Shown here: positions 32,993-46,142 of the stretch, piece by piece
Numbering within the stretch: position 1 is the first letter of the stretch
Layout: each line of letters begins with the position of its first letter
Source of the DNA: Plasmopara viticola
Lineage: Eukaryota > Oomycota > Peronosporomycetes > Peronosporales > Peronosporaceae
Direction of reading: 5' to 3'
Length of the DNA stretch: 64,000 nt
NCBI GenBank assembly: GCA_001695595.3
Contig: MBPM02000058.1
Coordinates: forward strand, 434,001-498,000
Notes under the pieces: generated by a model
Seen by the model: only the letters and a program-made list of their open reading frames with translations
Database searches by the model: none
What the model was told of the DNA's origin: nothing
Program-made: the position numbers and the translations under genes

Positions 32993-35197
32993 CTCGGTCA
33001 AGTTTACTTCGGGGAAGTCCGTGTGCTGTCTATACTCTTAATTCTCAAAGTATGGTAAGTAAAGATCTAAGGGCCGTTTCGCAATTAAAATTGGCGCTTC
33101 TCCTTGCGTGTCGAGGTAGGGTCGGCTTGTATTTTTCGGCAAGGCTAGCACACTCAGGTATGATATACCCGTTTCAGACATGCTAGTACAAAATTGCTTT
33201 TTATGTTTTGTGGCCAGATTACTTCAAGTTACAGGGATCAGCTTTGCTTTATAATGTAAACGAACCGCAAGTGGTTTGGTGAGAGTATACGAGCTGACGG
33301 CATTGCCACCAGCCAGTACTTACATGCAAGAATGACGCACTTTGTATTCAATACCGGCATTTACACACATCAATCGCGTTACTTAAAAGTTATGACACGT
33401 TTCCGTATGTCATAATACTAGTGTGTTATTGCCCGTCTCATCTAAATTAGGCGAGCAGTATGAAAAAGCCTTAATTTGAGAGCGACTCAGTCCTCATTAC
33501 ACCATTTCAATTTGACAACTAGCGCAATGGTTCCCGTGTCTTAAAAGAAGTGAAAGCAGACAGTAATTCGATGTTATGCTATGCAACTGCATCATTCCTT
33601 TAAGTTACGATCGTAAATGAATAGCGTCCCAAGTAAACGACAGTTATCTTAATCATTGCATCAGCTTTAGCAGCTGTACCACCTGAAAGATTTTGTTGAC
33701 CATTTCTAAAGCTGAACCAGAAACGAAAATTCTGATAGTAATATGTTGTAGAATCACAGCATTGTGCATTGGCGCAATATGTAGTATACCATCTGATGGC
33801 GCTTCCACCAAGTGATGATTAATTCAAAGGCTCTCACGGTCGCATTGATCACTGTTGTGACTAAACTCGGACACACAGCTTACTAGACGACAGCCGAGGG
33901 CTGCTTTAAGCCGATTCGATAATGTTTTGAGACTGCAGCTTTATTTTGCAGTACTGTCAACCTTTGAGTCCATTATGGCTCCTGATTAATGTGCGATTAA
34001 GAGGTGTCCGAAGTATGTTGCTTGTCGCGCTTTGACACAGTACTTTGCGTCGAGCCATTTAAAAATATTCAATTATAAAAATTGCTTACGCTTTGGCTTT
34101 TCAAGTGCACACCGCACAGTGTTTATACACCCTTTTTATTATGAAGTCACTACAGTATTCGTTCCCACCCCATATCCCACTTTTTGTGGCACGCCAACAC
34201 CGTCTTCTCGGTATTCATTTGACTGTTGATACACACAAACACACACACACACAAAAAGTTGAAATGTAGAAAAGCCGCGCGGATCCGGTGGAAGTCGAAG
34301 TGAAAACTCAAGACGAAGGAGGAGCTGAAGCATAGTTTGTGATGACCAAATACGACGCAGAGGAGGACGAACATGCGTAGGGCTGCAGACCGCAGAGGAC
34401 GCACAACGAACCACCGACAGTTGGGCACTCAGAGCTTTGGCTAGGCGAGAAGTTCCTATTACCAAGTCGGATTGCGTACCAGATCAAGAGATTTCATGAA
34501 GTATGTTTACACGAGATACAGAGTAAATCTCGAGACATTCGAACAACAACTCGCAAAGATCAATAGAAAGCTCGTCGTCAATACGTATTGACCGAGAGTT
34601 GATACGCAGTGGCTGGCTTTACAAGCAGGCGAATGTCATGTACGTATATGAAGAAGAATCTTAATTGCGCGAATGTGAATCAACTTGAGAGTTTTTAGGA
34701 AAAGGTGGTAACGACGATATTTTGTACTGGTTAAGAGAACGAGCGTAGCAACAGGAGAGTAGTGGGTATTGCTGCAATTGCAATTTTGACAAGCCACGTG
34801 GAGAGATGCAGTTGCAGGATGGCATGCTGTCTGAACGCTTTTTAAAGATGGTAAAGAATATTTTTTGTCTGTTCTTGATCGAGCGACGACGACGCGAGCA
34901 CCTGGATCTGTTTACTGCAGAGTTTAGCAGGCGGTGTAAACTGTACTATCTCGCCTTCTGCTGCCCTAATCAGCTCGCTAGGGTTTACACAATCCCGATT
35001 TTCGCTGCTTCTATTGGCGCCGCTGATCAAGGCTTGAAAGATGACAAGGACAATACGCAGCCGACGAGTTGCATGTGAAGGGAGAAGCTGCGGTCTTTGT
35101 TTCGTGAACAATGTGTTTCTAAGTAATTTATTTTCGCACTCACCCAGCGGTCATATTCGGTGGTAGTGTAAGACACGTAAAAAGGCTTCTGCATCGA

Positions 35198-35617
35198 ATG
35201 AGACAATGCTGCAAACCGTTGAGGACACGAAATCTGTTTCTGCTTGTGTATATATTAGCGCGTACACCGAGGTCGACAAGACGGATGTTTGTTGATCTTA
35301 ATGGCGGTCATTCGTTCAGTCTTAGCGTTACCATATACTTGCGTCGCACCCATTCTGCATTTTTTTTTACCGTGCGGGTCGATAACGTTCCATTGCATAC
35401 ACAAAGACTGCTCTCTGGTCTCACTTGGATTGCCGTTTCGTGTGTAGAATTGAGAAGACGCGTTTGCCATCAGGTAATAAAGACAACGAATTCTCTCCCT
35501 TATCAAAGCAGCTGCTCATATTTGTCGCATGGACGTCTTGTCGTGTGGACCATATGTAGATGGTTTATGCGACCAATGGTGCGGCATTGGACCACGCGAC
35601 AGGTACATAGAATCTAA
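35198..35617 (+). CDS. Hypothetical ORF, 139 codons (unit 7)
   Basis: Open from ATG to the stop at 35615-35617 because GCCGTTTAG of units 1-6 has become GCCGTTTCG. The N-terminus contains NLFLLVCILA, hydrophobic enough for a weak signal peptide. The composition (rich in Arg, Cys, His, Trp) looks like a chance frame, and another frame here reads more like protein. No family recognised. Confidence 0.15.
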   Translation: MRQCCKPLRTRNLFLLVYILARTPRSTRRMFVDLNGGHSFSLSVTIYLRRTHSAFFFTVRVDNVPLHTQRLLSGLTWIAVSCVELRRRVCHQVIKTTNSLPYQSSCSYLSHGRLVVWTICRWFMRPMVRHWTTRQVHRI

Positions 35618-35843
35618 CGAGTTTGCGTTATCAAGAATTTACTACCGGCGTTCCAAGTAAACGAAAGCTTTACAAACATAGATAGCCTACCAGAATTTTA
35701 ATTTGCCTCTTTTTTTTTCACATCTTGTCGCTCTCATGTGGTCGTTACCCAGATTGGTTGGCAAACTATCTAAGTAAATAGGATTCTGCAGCTCAAGCAC
35801 GACCAGGAGCCCACTATTCTTTTCGCACTGCAAGTGGTGAAGC

Positions 35844-36279
35844 ATGCGTCGATCGTGCGGTTTCATCCTCATTCTAGCTACATTCCTGGCCACTGGTCAC
35901 GGCGAACCCAAACAAAAGGCTATTGCTAGCCAACATCCCTTACCATCAAGAAATCCTGTCATTCGCACTGGTCACGAAGACCCTACCCATCGTGGTTCCC
36001 GAGATCATTAACGATAAGGCGGGGAGTAAGCGTCGTGGAATCCATCGATAAACCATGCAAGCAAGACAAGTTGACTCGCCATGTCCCATTCAACATGAGC
36101 AGAATAAAGCAATCATTTTATCGGTAAAATACCCTACACGATACGGAAAATCGTACTGCTTGAGTAACAAAAACAATACAATGTTCTTTTGAATTGGCTT
36201 ACTCACTCAACTCAGTTGCTTAATTTTTTGATGGCGAAAATACCGCGGTCTGAGATTCAATTTCGTCTTGTCGTTATGA
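35844..36279 (+). pseudogene. Secreted effector-like fossil, unit 7
   Basis: Signal-peptide frame 35844-36011 intact. The +2 lesion is present, with both TAA stops downstream and one A missing in the GAAAAATACC run near 36237. Confidence 0.4.
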
Positions 36280-38471
36280 CTCGGTCAAGTTTCCACCGGG
36301 GAAGTCCGTGTGCTGTCTATATCTTTAACTCTAATAGTATGGTAAGTAAAGATCTAGGGGCCGTTTCGCAATTGAAATTGGCGCTTCTCCTTGCGTGTCG
36401 AGGTAGGGTCTGCTTGTATTTTCGGTAAGGCTAGCACACTCAGGTATGATATACCCGTTTCAGACATGCTAGTACAAAATTGCTTTCTATGTTTTGTGGC
36501 CAGATTACTTCAAGTTACAGGGATCAGCTTTGCTTTATAATGTAAAGAACCGCAAGTGATTTGGTGAGAGTATACGAGCTGACGGCATTGCCACCAGCCA
36601 GTACTTACATGCAAGAATGACGCACTTTGTATTCAATACCGCGGTATTTCACACACATCAATCGCGTTACTTAAAAGTTATGACACGTTACCGTATGTCA
36701 TAATACTAGTTTAATTTAAATTAGGCGAAAAAGCTCGACAGCTAGCGCAATGGTTCCCGTGTCTTACTCCAAAGTGAAAGCGGGCAGCAATTCGTTGTTA
36801 TGCAATGCGACTGCATCATTCCTTCAAGTTACGATCGTAAATGAATAGCGTCCTAAGTAAACCGACAGTTATTTTAATCATTGCATCAGTTTTAGCAGCT
36901 GTACAACCTTTGAAATTTTGTTGACCATTTCTAAAGCTGAACAACAGACGAAAATTCTGATAGTAATTAATATGTTGTAGAATCACAGCATTGTGCATTG
37001 GCGCAATATGTGTTGTACTCGTCTAATGGCGCTTCCACCTAACGATGATAAATTGGAAGGCTCTCACGGTCGCATTGATCACCCCCGTGACTAGAATCGG
37101 ACACACAGCTTACTAGACGACAGCCGAGGGATGCTTTAAGCCGATTCGATAATGTTATGAGACTGCAGCTTTATTTTGCAGTACTGTCAACCTTTGAGTT
37201 CATTATGGCTCCTGATTAGTGTGCGATTAAGAGGTGTCCGAGTGCTAGTATGTTGCTTGTCGCGCTTTGACACAGTACTTTGCGTCGAGCCATTTAAAAA
37301 TATTCAATTATAAAAATTGCTTACGTTTTGGCTTTTCAAGTCCACACCGCACAGTGTTTATACACCCTATTTATTATGGAGTCACTACAGTATTCGTTCA
37401 CCACCCCATATCCCACTTTTTGTGGCACGCCAATACCATCTTCTTGGTATTCGATTGACTGTTGATTCACACACACACACACACAAAAGTTGAAATGTAG
37501 AAAAGCAGCGCGGATCGGGTGGAAGTCGGAGTAAAAAACTCAAGACGAAGGAGGAGCTGAAGCATAGTTTGTGATGACCAAATACGACGCAGAGGAGGAC
37601 GAACATGCCGTAGGGCTGCAGACCGCAGAGGACGCACAACGAACCCACCGACAGTTGGGCACTCAGAGCTTTGGCTAGGCGAGAAGTTCCTATTACCAAG
37701 TCGGATTGCGTACCAGATCAAGAGATTTCATGAAGTATGTTTACACGAGATACAGAGTAAATCTCGAGACATTCGAACAACAACTCGCAAAGATCAACGG
37801 AAAGCTCGTCGTCAATACGTATTGACCGAGAGTTGATACGCAGTGGCTGGCTTTACAAGCAGGCGAATGTCATGTACGTATATGAAGAAGAATCTTAATT
37901 GCGCGAATGTGAATCAACTTGAGAGTTTTTAGGAAAAGGTGGTAACGACGATATTTTGTACTGGTTAAGAGAACGAGCGTAGCAACAGGAGAGTAGTGGG
38001 TATCGCTGCAATTGCAATTTTGACAAGCCACGTGGGAGATGCAGTTGCAGGATGGCATGCTGTCTGAACGCTTTTTAAAGATGAAACCAAGCGAACGTTC
38101 TGTTTTAAGGTAGCTGGTGAAGAATATTTTTTGTCTGTTCTGGATCGAGCGACGAAGACGCGAGCACCTGGATCTGTTTACTGCAGAGTTTAGCAGGCGG
38201 TGCAAACTGTACTATCTCGCCTTCTGCTGCCCTAATCAGCTCGCTAGGGTTTACACAATTCCGATTTTCGCTGCTTCTATTGGCGCCGCTGATCAAGGCT
38301 TGAAAGATGACAAGGACAATACTCAGCCGACGAGTTGCATGTGAAGGGAGAAGCTGCGGTCTTTGTTTCGTGAACAATGTGTTTCTAAGTAATTTATTTT
38401 CGCACTCACCCAGCGGTCATATTCGGTGGTAGTGTAAGACACGTAAAAAGGCTTCTGCATCGAATGAGACA

Positions 38472-38879
38472 ATGCTGTTGTTGAGGACACGAAATCTGTT
38501 TCTGCTTGTGTGTATATTAGCGCGTACACCGAGGTCGACAAGACGGATGTTTGTTGATCTTAATGGCGGTCATTCGTTCAGTCTTAGCGTTACCATATAC
38601 TTGCGTCGCACCCATTCTGCATTTTTTTTTACCGTGCGGGTCGATAACGTTCCATTGCATACACAAAGACTGCTCTCTGGTCTCACTTGGATTGCCGTTT
38701 CGTGTGTAGAATTGAGAAGACGCGTTTGCCATCAGGTAATAAAGACAACGAATTCTCTCCCTTATCAAAGCAGCTGCTCACATTTGTCGCATGGACGTCT
38801 TGTCGTGTGGACCATATGTAGATGGTTTATGCGACCAATGGTGCGGCATTGGACCACGCGACAGGTACATAGAATCTAA
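38472..38879 (+). CDS. Hypothetical ORF, 135 codons (unit 8)
   Basis: Starts MLLLRTRNLFLLVCILA, which looks like a signal peptide, because CTGCAAACCGTTG of other units is CTGTTGTTG here. It then continues in the same frame as the 139-codon frame of unit 7. Identical or nearly so in units 8-12. The composition argues against a real gene, but it is the longest open frame of the bare unit. Confidence 0.2.
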   Translation: MLLLRTRNLFLLVCILARTPRSTRRMFVDLNGGHSFSLSVTIYLRRTHSAFFFTVRVDNVPLHTQRLLSGLTWIAVSCVELRRRVCHQVIKTTNSLPYQSSCSHLSHGRLVVWTICRWFMRPMVRHWTTRQVHRI

Positions 38880-39104
38880 CGAGTTTGCGTTATCAAGAAT
38901 TTACTACCGGCATTCCGAGTAAACGAAAGCTTTACAAACATAGATAGCCTACCAGAATTTGAAGTCGCCTCTTTTCTTTCACATCTTGTCGCTCTCATGT
39001 GGTCGATACCCAGATTGGTTGGCAAACTATCTAAGTAAATAGGATTCTGCAGCTCAAGCACGACCAGGAGCCCACTATTCTTTTCGCACTGCAAGTGGTG
39101 AAGC

Positions 39105-39540
39105 ATGCGTCGATCGTGCGGTTTCATCCTCATTCTAGCTACATTCCTGGCCACTGGTCACGGCGAACCCAAACAAAAGGCTATTGCTAGCCAACATCCC
39201 TTACCATCAAGAAATCCTGTCATTCGCACTGGTCACGAAGACCCTACCCATCGTGGTTCCCGAGATCATTAACGACAAGGCGGGGAGTAAGCGTCGTGGA
39301 ATCCATCGTTAAACCATGCAAGCAAGACAAGTTGACTCGCCATGTCCCATTCAACATGAGCAGAATAAAGCAATCATTTTATCGGGAAAATACCCTACAC
39401 GATACGGAAAATCGTACTGTTTTAGTAACAAAAACAATACAATGTTCTTTTGAATTGGCTTACTCTTTCAACTCAGTTGCTTAATTTTTGATGGTGAAAA
39501 ATACCGCGGTCTGAGATTCAATTTCGTCTTGTCGTTATGA
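39105..39540 (+). pseudogene. Secreted effector-like fossil, unit 8
   Basis: Signal-peptide frame 39105-39272 intact. Here the first downstream stop is absent (GGGAAA, Glu), so the shifted tail frame is open for a further 32 codons. The second TAA and a 1-bp loss in the T run near 39485 remain. Confidence 0.4.
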
Positions 39541-41770
39541 CTCGGTCAAGTTTACTTCGCGGAAGTCCGTGTGCTGTCTATACTCTTAATTCTCAAAGTA
39601 TGGTAAGTAAAGATCTAAGGGCCGTTTCGCAATTAAAATTGGCGCTTCTCCTTGCGTGTCGAGGTAGGGTCTGCTTGTATTTTCGGCAAGGCTAGCACAC
39701 TCAGGTATGATATACCCGTTTCAGACATGCTAGTACAAAATTGCTTTCTATGTTTTGTGGCCAGATTACTTCAAGTTACAGGGATCAGCTTTGCTTTATA
39801 ATGTAAACGAACCGCAAGTGATTTGGTGAGAGTATACGAGCTGACGGCATTGCCACCAGCCAGTACTTACATGCAAGAATGACGCACTTTGTATTCAATA
39901 CCGCGGTATTTCACACACATCAATCGCGTTACTTAAAAGTTATGACACGTTTCCGTATGTCATAATACTAGTGTTTCTAAATTAGGCGAGCAGTATGAAA
40001 AAGCCTTAATTTGAGAGCGACTCAGTCCTCATTACACCATTTCAACTTGACAGCTAGCGCAATGGTTCCCGTGTCTTACTCCAAAGTGAAAGCAGACAGT
40101 AATTCGTTGTTATGCAACGCGACTGCATCATTCAAGTTACGATCGTAAATGAATAGCGTCCTAAGTAAACCGACAGTTATTTTAATCATTGCATCAGCTT
40201 TAGCAGCTGTACACCTTAAAGATTTTGTTGACCATTTCTAAAGCTGAACAACAGAAAATTCTGATAGTAAAATGTTGTAGAATCACAGCATTGTGCATTG
40301 GCGCAATATGTAGTATACCATCTGATGGCGCTTCCACCAAGTGATGATAAATTCAAAGGCTCTCACGGTCGCATTGATCACTGTTGTGACTAAACTCGGA
40401 CACACAGCTTACTAGACGACAGCCGAGGGCTGCTTTAAGCCGATTCGATAATGTTTTGAGACTGCAGCTTTATTTTGCAGTACTGTCAACCTTTGAGTCA
40501 TTATGGCTCCTGATTAGTGTGCGATTGAGAGGTGTCCGAGTGCTAGTATGTTGCTTGTCGCGCTTTGACACAGTACTTTGCGTCGAGCCATTTAAAAATA
40601 TTCAATTGATAAAATTGCTTACGCTTTGGCTTTTCAAGTCCACCGCACAGTGTTTATAAACCCTATTTATTGTGGAGTCACTACAGTATTCGTTCACCAC
40701 CCCATATCCCACTTTTTGTGGCACGCCAATACCATCTTCTTGGTATTCGATTGACTGTTGATTCACACACACACACACACACACAAAAGTTGAAATGTAG
40801 AAAAGCAGCGCGGATCGGGTGGAAGTCGGAGTAAAAACTCAAGACGAAGGAGGAGCTGAAGCATAGTTTGTGATGACCAAATACGACGCAGAGGAGGACG
40901 AACATGCCGTAGGGCTGCAGACCGCAGAGGACGCACAACGAACCCACCGACAGTTGGGCACTCAGAGCTTTGGCTAGGCGAGAAGTTCCTATTACCAAGT
41001 CGGATTGCGTACCAGATCAAGAGATTTCATGAAGTATGTTTACACGAGATACAGAGTAAATCTCGAGACATTCGAACAACAACTCGCAAAGATCAACGGA
41101 AAGCTCGTCGTCAATACGTATTGACCGAGAGTTGATACGCAGTGGCTGGCTTTACAAGCAGGCGAATGTCATGTACGTATATGAAGAAGAATCTTAATTG
41201 CGCGAATGTGAATCAACTTGAGAGTTTTTAGGAAAAGGTGGTAACGACGATATTTTGTACTGGTTAAGAGAACGAGCGTAGCAACAGGAGAGTAGTGGGT
41301 ATCGCTGCAATTGCAATTTTGACAAGCCACGTGGGAGATGCAGTTGCAGGATGGCATGCTGTCTGAACGCTTTTTAAAGATGAAACGAAGCGAACGTTCT
41401 GTTTTAAGGTAGCTGGTGAAGAATATTTTTTGTCTGTTCTGGATCGAGCGACGAAGACGCGAGCACCTGGATCTGTTTACTGCAGAGTTTAGCAGGCGGT
41501 GCAAACTGTACTATCTCGCCTTCTGCTGCCCTAATCAGCTCGCTAGGGTTTACACAATTCCGATTTTCGCTGCTTCTATTGGCGCCGCTGATCAAGGCTT
41601 GAAAGATGACAAGGACAATACTCAGCCGACGAGTTGCATGTGAAGGGAGAAGCTGCGGTCTTTGTTTCGTGAACAATGTGTTTCTAAGTAATTTATTTTC
41701 GCACTCACCCAGCGGTCATATTCGGTGGTAGTGTAAGACACGTAAAAAGGCTTCTGCATCGAATGAGACA

Positions 41771-42178
41771 ATGCTGTTGTTGAGGACACGAAATCTGTTT
41801 CTGCTTGTGTGTATATTAGCGCGTACACCGAGGTCGACAAGACGGATGTTTGTTGATCTTAATGGCGGTCATTCGTTCAGTCTTAGCGTTACCATATACT
41901 TGCGTCGCACCCATTCTGCATTTTTTTTTACCGTGCGGGTCGATAACGTTCCATTGCATACACAAAGACTGCTCTCTGGTCTCACTTGGATTGCCGTTTC
42001 GTGTGTAGAATTGAGAAGACGCGTTTGCCATCAGGTAATAAAGACAACGAATTCTCTCCCTTATCAAAGCAGCTGCTCACATTTGTCGCATGGACGTCTT
42101 GTCGTGTGGACCATATGTAGATGGTTTATGCGACCAATGGTGCGGCATTGGACCACGCGACAGGTACATAGAATCTAA
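41771..42178 (+). CDS. Hypothetical ORF, 135 codons (unit 9)
   Basis: Same frame and signal-peptide-like start as the ORF of unit 8, with no difference seen at protein level. Confidence 0.2.
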   Translation: MLLLRTRNLFLLVCILARTPRSTRRMFVDLNGGHSFSLSVTIYLRRTHSAFFFTVRVDNVPLHTQRLLSGLTWIAVSCVELRRRVCHQVIKTTNSLPYQSSCSHLSHGRLVVWTICRWFMRPMVRHWTTRQVHRI

Positions 42179-42402
42179 CGAGTTTGCGTTATCAAGAATT
42201 TACTACCGGCATTCCGAGTAAACGAAAGCTTTACAAACATAGATAGCCTACCAGAATTTGAAGTCGCCTCTTTTCTTTCACATCTTGTCGCTCTCATGTG
42301 GTCGTACCCAGATTGGTTGGCAAACTATCTAAGTAAATAGGATTCTGCAGCTCAAGCACGACCAGGAGCCCACTATTCTTTTCGCACTGCAAGTGGTGAA
42401 GC

Positions 42403-42838
42403 ATGCGTCGATCGTGCGGTTTCATCCTCATTCTAGCTACATTCCTGGCCACTGGTCACGGCGAACCCAAACAAAAGGCTATTGCTAGCCAACATCCCTT
42501 ACCATCAAGAAATCCTGTCATTCGCACTGGTCACGAAGACCCTACCCATCGTGGTTCCCGAGATCATTAACGACAAGGCGGGGAGTAAGCGTCGTGGAAT
42601 CCATCGATAAACCATGCAAGCAAGACAAGTTGACTCGCCATGTCCCATTCAACATGAGCAGAATAAAGCAATCATTTTATCGGTAAAATACCCTACACGA
42701 TACGGAAAATCGTACTGCTTGAGTAACAAAAACAATACAATGTTCTTCTGAATTGGCTTACTCTTTCAACTCAGTTGCTTAATTTTTGATGGTGAAAAAT
42801 ACCGCGGTCTGAGATTCAATTTCGTCTTGTCGTTATGA
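42403..42838 (+). pseudogene. Secreted effector-like fossil, unit 9
   Basis: Signal-peptide frame 42403-42570 intact. +2 lesion, TAA after YR, second TAA, and a 1-bp loss near 42785. Confidence 0.4.
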
Positions 42839-45073
42839 CTCGGTCAAGTTTACTTCGCGGAAGTCCGTGTGCTGTCTATACTCTTAATTCTCAAAGTATG
42901 GTAAGTAAAGATCTAAGGGCCGTTTCGCAATTAAAATTGGCGCTTCTCCTTGCGTGTCGAGGTAGGGTCTGCTTGTATTTTCGGCAAGGCTAGCACACTC
43001 AGGTATGATATACCCGTTTCAGACATGCTAGTACAAAATTGCTTTCTATGTTTTGTGGCCAGATTACTTCAAGTTACAGGGATCAGCTTTGCTTTATAAT
43101 GTAAACGAACCGCAAGTGATTTGGTGAGAGTATACGAGCTGACGGCATTGCCACCAGCCAGTACTTACATGCAAGAATGACGCACTTTGTATTCAATACC
43201 GCGGTATTTCACACACATCAATCGCGTTACTTAAAAGTTATGACACGTTACCGTATGTCATAATACTAGTTTAATTTAAATTAGGCGAAAAAGCCTTAAT
43301 TTGAGAGCGACTCAGTCCTCATTACACCATTTCAGCTCGACAGCTAGCGCAATGGTTCCCGTGTCTTACTCCAAAGTGAAAGCGGGCAGCAATTCGTTGT
43401 TATGCAATGCGACTGCATCATTCCTTCAAGTTACGATCGTAAATGAATAGCGTCCTAAGTAAACCGACAGTTATTTTAATCATTGCATCAGTTTTAGCAG
43501 CTGTACAACCTTTGAAATTTTGTTGACCATTTCTAAAGCTGAACAACAGACGAAAATTCTGATAGTAATTAATATGTTGTAGAATCACAGCATTGTGCAT
43601 TGGCGCAATATGTGTTGTACTCGTCTAATGGCGCTTCCACCTAACGATGATAAATTGGAAGGCTCTCACGGTCGCATTGATCACCCCCGTGACTAGAATC
43701 GGACACACAGCTTACTAGACGACAGCCGAGGGATGCTTTAAGCCGATTCGATAATGTTATGAGACTGCAGCTTTATTTTGCAGTACTGTCAACCTTTGAG
43801 TTCATTATGGCTCCTGATTAGTGTGCGATTAAGAGGTGTCCGAGTGCTACTATGTTGCTTGTCGCGCTTTGACACAGTACTTTGCGTCGAGCCATTTAAA
43901 AATATTCAGTTATAAAAATTGCTTACGCTTTGGCTTTTCAAGTCCACACCGCACAGTGTTTAAACACCCTATTTATTATGGAGTCACTACAGTATTCGTT
44001 CACCACCCCATATCCCACTTTTTGTGGCACGCCAATACCATCTTCTTGGTATTCGATTGACTGTTGATTCACACACACACACACACAAAAGTTGAAATGT
44101 AGAAAAGCAGCGCGGATCGGGTGGAAGTCGGAGTAAAAAACTCAAGACGAAGGAGGAGCTGAAGCATAGTTTGTGATGACCAAATACGACGCAGAGGAGG
44201 ACGAACATGCGTAGGGCTGCAGACCGCAGAGGACGCACAACGAACCCACCGACAGTTGGGCACTCAGAGCTTTGGCTAGGCGAGAAGTTCCTATTACCAA
44301 GTCGGATTGCGTACCAGATCAAGAGATTTCATGAAGTATGTTTACACGAGATACAGAGTAAATCTCGAGACATTCGAACAACAACTCGCAAAGATCAACG
44401 GAAAGCTCGTCGTCAATACGTCTTGACCGAGAGTTGATACGCAGTGGCTGGCTTTACAAGCAGGCGAATGTCATGTACGTATATGAAGAAGAATCTTAAT
44501 TGCGCGAATGTGAATCAACTTGAGAGTTTTTAGGAAAAGGTGGTAACGACGATATTTTGTACTGGTTAAGAGAACGAGCGTAGCAACAGGAGAGTAGTGG
44601 GTATCGCTGCAATTGCAATTTTGACAAGCCACGTGGGGAGATGCAGTTGCAGGATGGCATGCTGTCTGAACGCTTTTTAAAGATGAAACGAAGCGAACGT
44701 TCTGTTTTAAGGTAGCTGGTGAAGAATATTTTTTGTCTGTTCTGGATCGAGCGACGAAGACGCGAGCACCTGGATCTGTTTACTGCAGAGTTTAGCAGGC
44801 GGTGCAAACTGTACTATCTCGCCTTCTGCTGCCCTAATCAGCTCGCTAGGGTTTACACAATTCCGATTTTCGCTGCTTCTATTGGCGCCGCTGATCAAGG
44901 CTTGAAAGATGACAAGGACAATACTCAGCCGACGAGTTGCATGTGAAGGGAGAAGCTGCGGTCTTTGTTTCGTGAACAATGTGTTTCTAAGTAATTTATT
45001 TTCGCACTCACCCAGCGGTCATATTCGGTGGTAGTGTAAGACACGTAAAAAGGCTTCTGCATCGAATGAGACA

Positions 45074-45481
45074 ATGCTGTTGTTGAGGACACGAAATCTG
45101 TTTCTGCTTGTGTGTATATTAGCGCGTACACCGAGGTCGACAAGACGGATGTTTGTTGATCTTAATGGCGGTCATTCGTTCAGTCTTAGCGTTACCATAT
45201 ACTTGCGTCGCACCCATTCTGCATTTTTTTTTACCGTGCGGGTCGATAACGTTCCATTGCATACACAAAGACTGCTCTCTGGTCTCACTTGGATTGCCGT
45301 TTCGTGTGTAGAATTGAGAAGACACGTTTGCCATCAGGTAATAAAGACAACGAATTCTCTCCCTTATCAAAGCAGCTGCTCACATTTGTCGCATGGACGT
45401 CTTGTCGTGTGGACCATATGTAGATGGTTTATGCGACCAATGGTGCGGCATTGGACCACGCGACAGGTACATAGAATCTAA
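45074..45481 (+). CDS. Hypothetical ORF, 135 codons (unit 10)
   Basis: Counterpart of the unit 8 ORF with one Arg to His change near residue 84. Confidence 0.2.
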   Translation: MLLLRTRNLFLLVCILARTPRSTRRMFVDLNGGHSFSLSVTIYLRRTHSAFFFTVRVDNVPLHTQRLLSGLTWIAVSCVELRRHVCHQVIKTTNSLPYQSSCSHLSHGRLVVWTICRWFMRPMVRHWTTRQVHRI

Positions 45482-45706
45482 CGAGTTTGCGTTATCAAGA
45501 ATTTACTACCGGCATTTCGAGTAAACGAAAGCTTTACAAACATAGATAGCCTACCAGAATTTGAAGTCGCCTCTTTTCTTTCACATCTTGTCGCTCTCAT
45601 GTGGTCAATACCCAGATTGGTTGGCAAACTATCTAAGTAAATAGGATTCTGCAGCTCAAGCACGACCAGGAGCCCACTATTCTTTTCGCACTGCAAGTGG
45701 TGAAGC

Positions 45707-46142
45707 ATGCGTCGATCGTGCGGTTTCATCCTCATTCTAGCTACATTCCTGGCCACTGGTCACGGCGAACCCAAACAAAAGGCTATTGCTAGCCAACATC
45801 CCTTACCATCAAGAAATCCTGTCATTCGCACTGGTCACGAAGACCCTACCCATCGTGGTTCCCGAGATCATTAACGACAAGGCGGGGAGTAAGCGTCGTG
45901 GAATCCATCGATAAACCATGCAAGCAAGACAAGTTGACTCGCCATGTCCCATTCAACATGAGCAGAATAAAGCAATCATTTTATCGGTAAAATACCCTAC
46001 ACGATACGGAAAATCGTACTGCTTGAGTAACAAAAACAATACAATGTTCTTCTGAATTGGCTTACTCTTTCAACTCAGTTGCTTAATTTTTGATGGCGAA
46101 AAATACCGCGGTCTGAGATTCAATTTCGTCTTGTCGTTATGA
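45707..46142 (+). pseudogene. Secreted effector-like fossil, unit 10
   Basis: Signal-peptide frame 45707-45874 intact. The same lesions as unit 9, including the 1-bp loss in the T run near 46090. Confidence 0.4.

Larger units (their letters stand above)
25534..33331 (+). repeat. Tandem unit 6, carrying copia element 3
   Basis: A 7798-bp unit: about 3.3 kb of repeat plus 4.44 kb of element and a 42-bp flank duplication. The element sits only 243 bp into the unit, not in the effector fossil. (AC)n 30921-30937. The effector-like fossil is at 32556-32992. The poly-T tract near 32075 is shorter than elsewhere. 32993-33331 holds nothing recognised. Confidence 0.95.
33332..36616 (+). repeat. Tandem unit 7
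   Basis: 3285 bp. The (AC)n tract 34231-34253 is interrupted by AAAC. The 33-bp deletion near 34850 is shared with unit 5. The region at 35198-35617 is open for 139 codons. Effector-like fossil 35844-36279. 36280-36616 holds nothing recognised. Confidence 0.95.
36617..39878 (+). repeat. Tandem unit 8
   Basis: 3262 bp. The first 150 bp have lost about 40 bp containing the promoter-like motif. CCCCCGTGAC near 37083 and TTACCG in the hairpin loop are shared with unit 10. (CA)n 37468-37485. Fossil 39105-39540. 39541-39878 holds nothing recognised. Confidence 0.95.
39879..43176 (+). repeat. Tandem unit 9
   Basis: 3298 bp. (CA)n 40764-40785. It shares with unit 11 the 1-bp loss GTCGTACCC near 42303, where units 8, 10 and 12 have an extra A. 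Fossil 42403-42838. 42839-43176 holds nothing recognised. Confidence 0.95.
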
